This document shows, piece by piece, positions 57,101 to 64,000 of a DNA stretch of 64,000 bases. The translations under genes and the position numbers were made by a program. The notes beneath the pieces were generated by a model that had not been told where the DNA came from, ran no database searches, and saw nothing but the letters and a program-made list of their open reading frames with translations. The stretch is from Apoderus coryli (taxonomy: Eukaryota > Arthropoda > Insecta > Coleoptera > Attelabidae), in contig OU452206.1 in NCBI GenBank assembly GCA_911728435.2, positions 15,468,297-15,532,296 of the forward strand, read 5' to 3'. Position 1 is the stretch's first letter. Each line of letters begins with the position of its first letter.

Positions 57101-60100
57101 TGAGAGTTTAGTGTCAGTGTTCCTGTCAATAAAGCTTAAGCAATGACAGTAGAGATTTCCTAAAATTCCTAGGCATTTATATCAATATTTGTTTAACTTG
57201 GCATTTACTTTGCGACAATCTAGTGTCCAAGTTTCATTAGGGTCCCCCCCCGTTTACCCGCCTATGGTCATCCTTTTTTATGAAATTTAACTAGGTGAAT
57301 AAATATGCTACATTTGGTTAATTCATCTTTACTTGTTTCGAAAATTTTTCAAAAAAATCGTCCTCAGGCTGTCATCTTTAACACCCTGTATCTTTGTAAA
57401 TAAGGACTTGTTGAAAAATTACAATTTAGGTTTTTTTCATGATTGCATGTCCCCAATCCGCTCACAAATTTTGGCCATATCCGATTTAATTATTAGAAAA
57501 CATATTCTTCATGTCCATTTGTGGTCCTCTAATGTCTAGTATAGAATATAAGTAGTGCAGTGGCAACAGTGTGTGTTTAGTGACAGTTGAAAAGTCGAAT
57601 AGACGTAGATGACATTGACATTAAGAGAAGAAGATATTTGTTGTATTTTTAAGAGAAACGCAGAATAAAGTTGTTATTGTTTTAATTTTTAGTTTTCTTC
57701 ATAAAGCAAAGCTTTATTTACTGAAATAGAGCCCCTCACATTATTTTATGAATTTAAAGATCAACATTTAAGGGAGATGTTTCGGAAATACTAGTCATCA
57801 GCCTCAATTGTGTTGGGAGCATATTGATGTCACATAATTTTGTACAGCCAGTGTTTTTGAACCTTCGCGACCATCTTCTAATCTTCGATCTGCAAAAATA
57901 AATGTTCCGCTTCTGGTTATTATGTATTTCATATTATGGGTTAGTTTTCAACTTAATTTTTTTTTTAGTTCTAGAAATCAAATAGGTAAGTTATCATTTC
58001 ATTTTTTTTATATGGGAAATTCGTTTTGAAGGTTATACTCGTCCATTATTATTATACTTATTGTAAACATTTTGTTTTATAATAAATAATGATGGAAATA
58101 CTCTAAAATATATGCATGCACACGCAATAAATAAATACCTACTTTAGTAGGATATTATTATGTAAATTCATTAAATTTTAAAGTTCATAAAATATTATTA
58201 ACGGCAAATAACTTGTTTAAGTAGGGTAATGATTACTCTGATTTGGGGTTACAGATAATTTTATTATTAATGTTTTTAAAATGTTATTATACAGGGTGTC
58301 CCACCGGGGACTGCGTTGATCGATTCACGAAAAGTTATTGACGGAAAAAATATTAAAAAAATAAGTTAGACCGAATTCAATGGACCCTACGCGTCTAAAA
58401 TATGCTCTTCCTGCTATACGCGTAATGGACCCCAACTTGCTAGTTTTAAATGGCACTGCATGGTTTTTTATTATTTTCAGGTTATGGGTTATTTCAAGAA
58501 TTTTCAGACTACTCTTTAAAAATTTAATACTCATTAAATTATTAATCTTTCAGGTTCATTTTTGTACAAGTTATTATGTATTGGTTGTCCTTTCGACTCG
58601 TCGCCATTTTGCCGGTCTATTGTTTACAGGGTGTTCAAAATTAATTTTTAAAAATGGCAAACATCATTTTTCTTTCCCGCATAGGGAAAGTATTGTGAAT
58701 GCGCTAAAAAACGACATAGGGAGGCAGGGTCATTAAGGATAGTTTTTTAGGGCTTGAATGATAGCGTTCTATAGTCCTATACCGAGCAAAAGCATCAAAA
58801 AATTGAAATTTTTTCCTTGCCTGAACGGTTGTGAATTTTAGACAGGACAATGATATTATGAAGGGCTATTTGCATGCTAAACGACATGCTGCAGAAAGGT
58901 CATTAAGGATACTTTCTTAGGGCTTGAATGATAGAGTTCTATAGTGCTATACCGAGCAAAAGCATCAAAAAATTGAAATTTTTTCCTCTACTGAAGGGTT
59001 TTGAATTTTAGACAGGACAATGATATTATAAAGCGCTATTTGCATGCCAAACGACATGCTGCAGAAGTGTCATTAAGGATAGTTTCTTAGGGCTTGAATG
59101 ATAGCGTTCTATAGTCTTATACCGAGCGAAAGCATCATATATTTCGGGATTTGGCAACCCTGATGTTGCAATCTGGCAACTGACAAATTTACTACAACTA
59201 TATGGAATTGATCTTAAACATGAAAATAATGCCGAAAACTGTTATGCTATTAATGTAAACAAAGAAACTATTTGACACAAGCAATTTGTTACCAAAACCA
59301 AATTATGACGTGAACTAGAAGCGTCAACTAAACTAAAATAAGTGACACCAACGTTAGAAAAAAATACTGCCAAATTATGACAAACCAACGAACCATAATA
59401 GAGAGATATGGTAGTCCCAAAAAATAACGTCCGCCGCTATTAACGTTAACGTTAATTTAACACCAACGATTCCCAAATAGAGAGATGTGGATTTATTATT
59501 TAAATTAAGTATTTATCAGATTATAAGAACATTAATTAATAAGCAGCATGTACAGGATGCAAAAAAAAACATTAATTAGCCGACATTTAACAAATTTTCC
59601 AGATTGCAATCAAATAAATTTTAAATTTTTAGCATACACTTTAAATTTATATACGGGATGAGTCAAACATGTATTTGTTTATTTTTTTAAGGACAGAAAA
59701 GTAATATTTTCAGTATTTTTTCAATTTTTTTAGATTTTAATTCAAGAATTTTTAGAGGTGAAACTATAAGCTCATAGAGGTTATATACGAGGTAACTCAA
59801 AAATGTTTCTATTTATTTCTCAAGACTTTTAGACACGGCAGGACCTAATAAATAGAAAATTTTTTAATTTTTTTAGTTTGTTAGAATGGTCTCATACATT
59901 TTTAGCATAAGCACTTTAAATTTATATACGCGGTGAGTCAAAAATTTATTTATTTATTTTGTTAATGACAAAAAAGTAATATTTTCAGTAATTTTTTGAT
60001 TTCAATTCAAGATTTCTTTCTTTTAGTTTTTTAATTTTTTCTTACAACCCTCAATGACTTTTTTCATAGATAAAACTACCACAAGACGACTGGGAAATCC

Positions 60101-60375
60101 CGCAAGGGATTTCTTGTTGCATACATAAAAATTGATTTATCCTTGTAATGGTATGTCGCAGTTAAAAAATAATCCTTCAGAACACTTTCAAAGTTATAAA
60201 ACTAACTTAACTATGTTTGATTTCTTTGAGATCTTATGCAATTATCTCTTAGTAGAAATTTAACATTTTTAAATTGTTGCAGCCAACATGGATGAAAAGT
60301 AAAGAGTATTGGGACAAAACATTTGAAGACCGATATGAACGACAGAAGATGGACCCGGAAAGACCACAACTTAAG
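54200..60375 (+). CDS. Golgi alpha-mannosidase II-like N-terminal exons (partial)
   Basis: Exon A 54200-54473 (after a TTTGCAG acceptor, ending CAG|GTAAGA) and exon B 60283-60375 (after TTGTTGCAG, ending AAG|GTAAAT) join in phase 0. Exon A reads CRRLSPRGLALSLVCLTILL, CIYYTSYVS: a short basic cytosolic part and one membrane segment, as in type II Golgi enzymes. A stem region with RSMARRLFEKKAFENCPKLM, ETDISTVDIFKDFEFQ follows. Exon B adds PTWMKSKEYWDKTFEDRYER, QKMDPERPQLK. This arrangement just upstream of a catalytic domain resembles the N-terminus of insect alpha-mannosidase II/IIx proteins, which trim Man residues from N-glycans. The diagnostic catalytic sequence (HSHNDPGW) is not in the window, so the family call is inference. 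The start codon is in an upstream exon I could not locate. The 5.8 kb intron holds hAT, SINE, LINE and satellite-like repeats. Confidence 0.6.
54762..54806 (+). ncRNA. Hammerhead-like candidate 8, sense strand of host intron
   Basis: CTGAAGA, extra A, stem II GGCGATG/CATCGCC with loop AAC, GAAA, then CGTC, GTAAT. ATAAC upstream pairs with GTAAT at four of five positions. Stem III is reduced to A-CG-T. It differs in detail from the other copies and stem I is weaker. Confidence 0.45.
55110..55501. mobile_element. 392-bp hAT-type MITE with perfect 8-bp TSD
   Basis: The ends CGGGGTTGCCAG and CTGGCAACCCTG are flanked by identical TCTCAGCT (55102-55109 and 55502-55509). The left part has several TTTTGGGG-like words. 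It is non-coding and lies within the intron of the mannosidase-like gene. Confidence 0.85.
55970..56110 (+). repeat. tRNA-derived SINE, both pol III boxes
   Basis: TAGCTTAGTCG fits an A box and GGTTCAAACCC a B box, 41 bases apart from start to start; between them GCTTTGCGTG resembles an alanine anticodon loop. The tail AAGTAGTTTGTTAGGTTAG, then TTTATTGGAAATAAT is the same as in the other SINE copies here. Confidence 0.65.
56115..56575. other. Intron sequence without recognised features
   Basis: AT-rich intron sequence; nothing supported. Confidence 0.4.
56590..56975 (+). pseudogene. RTE-like LINE 3' fragment
   Basis: In shifting frames: RISWVDRVTNEEVLRKMNCQ, then (from about 56755) LGHFMRSPVKYRLLQLLLQG, KVEGRRGPGRRRISWLANLR, NF, and in another frame AANKVRSAMMIANIR. 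It is the same C-terminal LINE family as 15209-15725, and it ends in a GAAGAAGAAG tail. Confidence 0.8.
57000..57690. other. Intron sequence
   Basis: It contains a CACCCTGTATCTT repeat end at 57381. The GTTTCG...CAGG block near 57339-57368 was examined as a hammerhead and rejected. No gene. Confidence 0.35.
57765..57835 (-). ncRNA. Hammerhead relic 11 (stem II lost)
   Basis: Minus strand: TTGAGG, CTGATGA, a 10-base stretch that does not form a good stem II, GAAAC, and CCTTAA that pairs with TTGAGG (one G-T). It is probably an inactive, older copy. Confidence 0.3.
57840..58285. other. Intron sequence
   Basis: AT-rich, no feature seen. Confidence 0.4.
58289..58730. repeat. Composite repeat with TACAGGGTGTCCCACC end
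   Basis: TACAGGGTGTCCCACCGGGG and GATCGATT match the outer end of the palindromic IS630-like element at 41938. Internally an inverted ACGCGT block (58390 and 58418) occurs, a further TACAGGGTGTTC at 58626, and the CTTTCCCGCATAGGGAAAG palindrome at 58672. Confidence 0.5.
58731..59137. repeat. 170-bp tandem repeat, about 2.4 copies
   Basis: CATTAAGGATA begins units at 58731, 58901 and 59071, exactly 170 bp apart. The units agree at most positions (GGGCTTGAATGATAG, CTATACCGAGC, AGACAGGACAATGATATTAT, AACGACATGCTGCAGAA). The third is cut off by a mariner terminal fragment. Confidence 0.9.
59140..59190 (+). repeat. Mariner terminal fragment
   Basis: TATATTTCGGGATTTGGCAA, then CCCTGATGTTGCAATCTGGC matches the inner part of the 5' terminal repeat of the element at 37818. 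Confidence 0.7.
59195..60280. repeat. Intron with about 275-bp tandem duplication
   Basis: ACTTTAAATTTATATACG and AAGTAATATTTTCAGTA blocks appear at about 59638 and 59912 in the same order. The word AGAGAGATRTGG occurs at 59400 and 59480. No gene. Confidence 0.55.
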
Positions 60376-60379
60376 GTAA

Positions 60380-60686
60380 ATCACAAAATTTTGAGTAAGT
60401 AGGTATATTTTTATAGTAACAATAGTGTTTTTTTGATGAAATGAAACCTCTGGTGAGGACACATCAACAGAAATTCGCACACCTCCTCGTTCGCATACAT
60501 TAACATGATTTCCAAGCCTATGGGCCATTGCCATAGACGTACGGCTTTAATTGTGTATAAATAATTACGTGAAATATTATTATTTAATTAATTTTGAACG
60601 TGTTTATACTGTGTGTTCAACTGAAAGGGTTTAGTTGTCATTTTTAAATAATTTTGTTCACGTAAACACTCCGTAGGTGATCCTAA
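60380..60686. other. Intron sequence after exon B
   Basis: No feature seen; the frame 60534-60211 on the minus strand runs antisense over exon B and is not supported. Confidence 0.4.
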
Positions 60687-60898
60687 AATGTTATAGTCGA
60701 AAATTCAATTCAATTTATTTGCTTATAAAATTTTTTACAAATTTACAGCAAAATGTTTGTGTACAATGTAAAATTTAGAAGAACAAAAACAAAAATATCT
60801 ATTATAAATACAATCAACAACAACCATAACCACCAAACACTAACCAATGCATATAAAATAGGTGTTATGCGATTCATATATTATATTATACTATTACC

Positions 60899-60926
60899 AA
60901 AGATTAATCTACACAAATTAATCTTT
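60899..60926. repeat. Short hairpin motif, copy 3 of 3
   Basis: AAAGATTAATCTACACAAAT continues into TAATCTTT and folds on itself. It lies in the 3' part of the LINE insertion. Compare 6017 and 28325. Confidence 0.45.
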
Positions 60927-61079
60927 GCTATTACATACCGTGCTATTACCCTGAAAATTAATAGTGAATTGTTTTATATAAAATACGAGAAAGGAAGAAA
61001 ATAACAATTAAAAAAAATAACAAAAAAATGCATACTACTAGGCCCTATCCAAGATACTTAATATCATTATAATTAACTA

Positions 61080-62330
61080 CTATTCATTAATAAAGAAGGA
61101 GCGTAACTTCAATACATTTTCAATGTGATAACATATCGTCTTAATTGACTTAGTATTACTTTTAGACAGTTCAGTCTTGAAGTCGAGATACGATCTAAGG
61201 AAATACTCGGAACTCTCATTGATACATGACAAAGAGACACATTCGAACAAAACATGCTGGATAGATTGGTTGACTTTTAGATTACACACACTACAAATCT
61301 CCTCACACTGGATCTGATAAGTTATACCACGGACAGACAAACTGAGGAATACTTTGCTCGCCAAACGGAGTTGTGCTATGATCCTAATAAAATTTATATG
61401 CATGTGGAGCTGAAGGTATCTCTGACAGGCGGAGCGGGGAATATTAGGCGCAGTTTATAGTGGGTAACTCGAAAGCGTGGCCAAATGGAAATCTTCACCA
61501 GAACACCTGTCCCTAAATTCATCCGAATAGAGCTGCTTTTCACTTTTAAGTTGTGCGACTGTCATACGTTCAAACTGGTCACCACGGTCAATATAGTTAA
61601 ACATGCATTTCACCTGTGCTGCCCAGTTATATCTGACATCAACATCCGTGCCAAGTAAGCTTATTTGTCGCAAAAAACATTTTTTAGGAAATCTGGAGGA
61701 GTCCATCAGCATTAGCTTCAGCAACCAATTCACTCTTAGCTGGAATAGCATAACTGAAAGCTTTACAGTGCCTGTCTCAATTCGAATTAAGTAGTTTGGG
61801 GTTGTTTTAGGCAATAGGAGTCATCGCTTAAAAAACTGAACTTGCACCAGCTCGATTACATCAGAGTATCTAAGACCCCATACTACCGCGCAATTCATTA
61901 ATATGCTCAAAATCAGCGAGTTATATAATTGCATTCTGGCTTTCCACGATGTTAGTCGAGAATTCGCCATTAGTCCCAAAACCCTGCCCGTAGCTTGAGT
62001 TGCCTTTGCGGACATAGCCGCAGCTGCCTTCGGAAAAAGGGATGAAGCAGAGAAAGTTATCCCAAAGTAAACAAATTCTCTCACCATTTCACTGGGGTTT
62101 GACAAATACTTGAAGTTTCCACTGACAGCCCCAAAACCTCCTCTCTGAAAACACATTATTTTGGTTTTTGCGACATTGACCTCGAGTTTATTAATCTGAC
62201 AATAGCTCTCAAGGTTCCTTAAGCAGCGGCTCACCCCAATTTCAGAATCAGAGAATAACCAGGTCGTCTGCATATAGCAGGATGTTAATGTTTGTATCAT
62301 GGTCAATGCTAACTCCCGTCGACCCATTTT
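61080..62330 (-). pseudogene. LINE reverse transcriptase C-terminal half, frame-shifted
   Basis: Near 62290 one frame reads NILLYADDLVIL with the catalytic YADD but then meets stops. The neighbouring frame continues SDSEIGVSRCLRNLESYCQI, NKLEVNVAKTKIMCFQRGG and FVYFGITFSA, SLILSILMNCAVVWGLRY (thumb). Further down (61814-61455) comes an accessory region. 61403-61080 has CSVCNLKVNQSIQHVLFEC, a C-x2-C-x9-H-x4-C zinc-knuckle-like motif often found near the end of LINE proteins. It is dead because of the frameshifts and the 5' truncation. Confidence 0.8.
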
Positions 62331-62364
62331 CTTTAAAAAAACGTTATAATGTTATAGTCGAAAA

Positions 62365-62778
62365 GCGGTTCAACCAGTATACCGGGCCTGATGAAGTGAT
62401 CAAGTATCTATAAGCAATGCATTTGCAGATTATTTTCCCGATGTCTTTATGCGATCCAGTTGTCATTCAGGAACCGGTGTTATAAGTATGATGCCGGAGG
62501 CAAAAACCAAAATAATTTCAGCATCTAAGAAGTTGAAAAATAATTAAGAACTGATTCAGTCTTTTTTAGTTTTAGTATACGCTCATCTGCGCACCTGAAC
62601 ACTTTCAGTGGACTTGGTCAAGTGGCCCGTCACGCACAGAGCCTGTGGCCTTGAAAGGAATCAACCTGTCCATTTTGGACTTTCTTTGAGAAAATACGTG
62701 GGAAAATTGCCTTTTTTGCACCCTAATTGACATAGTATCTACTATTGTCTTCTATAACAGAATTCTTTTATTAGAAAC
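62365..62778. other. Intergenic or intron stretch
   Basis: No feature recognised. Confidence 0.4.
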
Positions 62779-62779
62779 G

Positions 62780-64000
62780 AATAAATATAATAATAATAAT
62801 AAATGTTTTATTGTGCAAAAAAAACCAAATGACAAATCAAGAATACAAAGTTTGCTTACAAATAACAAATCAGTCACTTAGGCTAGTTTACACAAAAGGA
62901 TAAAGATTTGGCTATAGCCACTCTTCCACTTATTCCAAACTTAACACGGTACAAAAGAAACACGCACTTATGAATATAATTTAAGGAAATAGTCTGCGCC
63001 TCAACTCTCTCTTGAAACTAAACAACGATAAGTTAAGAATATCTATTAAGTTATTTAAAAGTTTTGAACCATTATATGAAAAACATCCTTCAAATTTAGC
63101 AGTAGAATGTTGAGGAATTGTAAAGGAGTTGAAGCGCAAATCAAGTCCGTGGACATTATACATCCTCAAGAGCAAGTCAGCAAGGTACTGAGGTATATGG
63201 AACGTAAGAATTTTATACAACCTTCCCGATACACAGAGCGACAGTTTTATTAGGATTTAATCTCATCACATTTACACCAATCCGAAAAGTGGGACAGATC
63301 TTGGTTATAGATTATAAATAGTATTTTGAAATTCGGAAATAGAGCAATGAGAATATATTTGCGCGTCATCTGCGTAAAGATGTATTGCAGAATGAGCTAT
63401 GCTCATGGGCAAATCAAAGTAAAAATTATAAAGAGAAGCGGACCAAGGATGCTTCCTTGTGGCACACCGCTTCTCAATTCCTTGAACTGAGAGCATGTAG
63501 ATCCGATCTTGACACATTGATTTCTATGGAATAAATAGCTACAAAACCATTTTATAGAAACTTCGTCGAAGCCCAAGTAATTAAGCTTGCCCATCAAAAG
63601 CTGAAAGTTCACAAAGTCAAAGGCCTTGCTCTGATCAAGTAAGACCAAAATACTGCAATTTCCGTTATCCATAGCATCATTTGTAACTTTTAGTAAAGCG
63701 GTTGAAGTGGAATGGTGTGGACGAAACCCAGACTGCACAACAGGTAAAATGCGGAGTTGATCCAACTAATCCCGAATCTGGAGTGATACGATTCCCTCAA
63801 GCATCTTTGACATAGTAGGCAGTAGACTAATCGGTCTCAGATCAGTTAAGGATTTAGGTGCTGCGACCTTTGGAAGCGGACTGACCAAAGCAGACTTCCA
63901 AGCTGTTGGAAATTCACCCAAACAAACACAGTCGCTGAAGATATTCTTTATGACACCACAGCAATATGGAATAATCAGATTCAGCATTCTTGCATTGATA
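62780..64000 (-). pseudogene. LINE reverse transcriptase, continues past the window end
   Basis: The 3' tail is an (ATA)n run at 62787-62805. Minus-strand frames from 63987 down: WKSALVSPLPKVAAPKSLTD, LRPISLLPTMSKMLEGIV; after an in-frame stop, VQSGFRPHHSTSTALLKVTN, ILVLLDQSKAFDFVNFQLLM and SGVPQGSILGPLLF; then in another frame HLYADDAQIYSHCSI with the catalytic YADD. 63220-62981 is the C-terminal tail (LRFNSFTIPQHSTAKFEGCF, SYNGSKLLNNL). This is a jockey- or CR1-like element with stops and frameshifts, closely similar in design to the one at 48273-50392. Confidence 0.8.

Larger units (their letters stand above)
60704..62347 (-). mobile_element. LINE insertion with perfect 17-bp TSD
   Basis: AATGTTATAGTCGAAAA is present at both borders (60687-60703 and 62348-62364). 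The element is 5'-truncated and in antisense orientation to the host gene. Its coding relic is listed separately. Confidence 0.85.

Noticed and set aside
57335..57375. CTGAGGA..GAAAC block on the minus strand as hammerhead
   Set aside because: GAAAC and a possible stem III exist, but stem II is only A/T pairs with mismatches and stem I does not form.
1..64000. CRISPR arrays, bacterial operons, plasmid or phage genes
   Set aside because: No regularly spaced short repeats; spliced genes and metazoan transposons show this is an animal chromosome.

Overview
The window is eukaryotic, from an AT-rich, transposon-loaded genome with long introns. It is most likely an insect: THAP domains, Penelope-like elements, jockey/RTE-type LINE remnants, mariner, pogo, hAT and IS630-like fossils all occur. 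A beetle or similar large-genome insect is my guess, but nothing here proves the order. No bacterial-style operons, CRISPR arrays, rRNAs or intact tRNA genes were seen.

Host genes are few and are read as spliced exons. (1) Plus strand 8671-16370: a complete four-exon gene for a 213-residue acidic, low-complexity nuclear-type protein with an AT-hook core; its third intron (6.4 kb) is packed with nested elements. (2) Minus strand 24521-23591: a complete three-exon gene for a 204-residue coiled-coil protein whose C-terminal part resembles the kinetochore subunit Spc25. (3) Minus strand 52169-51508: a THAP zinc-finger gene fragment with an in-frame stop in exon 2. (4) Plus strand 54200-60375 and beyond the window: two coding exons of a type II membrane protein that resembles the N-terminus of a Golgi alpha-mannosidase II-type enzyme. 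A further decayed THAP half-domain lies at 25540-25996 inside a terminal-inverted-repeat element.

The rest is mobile DNA in many layers. Region by region: a 1.16 kb palindrome with a 91-bp hAT miniature element at its centre (331-1490); a 1.23 kb element with 23-bp perfect inverted repeats (2751-3982) and a 40-bp hairpin with the same end (5528-5567); intron 3 of gene 1 with a MITE, an 1.82 kb hAT element, LINE and SINE pieces; nested MITEs (17252-18254); a fold-back mariner (19165-19735); a hAT-like element full of a strand-polarised motif (22494-23187); tRNA-Ala-like SINEs; a second fold-back mariner (33553-34228); a pogo-like element with an iterated 15-mer (40062-41768); a 2.4 kb palindrome with an IS630-like transposase remnant (41938-44328); a Penelope-like reverse transcriptase fossil (46410-46815); four LINE fragments, two with clear long target-site duplications; and 170-bp tandem repeats (58731-59137).

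The most interesting signal is a set of short structured motifs in both strands with the hammerhead-ribozyme layout (CTGANGA, a short stem II, GAAA, a minimal stem III, then a strand that pairs back in stem I). At least five have a complete core, with compensating base changes in stems I and II between copies. They sit in Penelope-like or retrozyme-like units and in palindromes, two of them in sense orientation inside host introns. All copies carry one unpaired base between CTGANGA and stem II, so self-cleavage needs a direct test.
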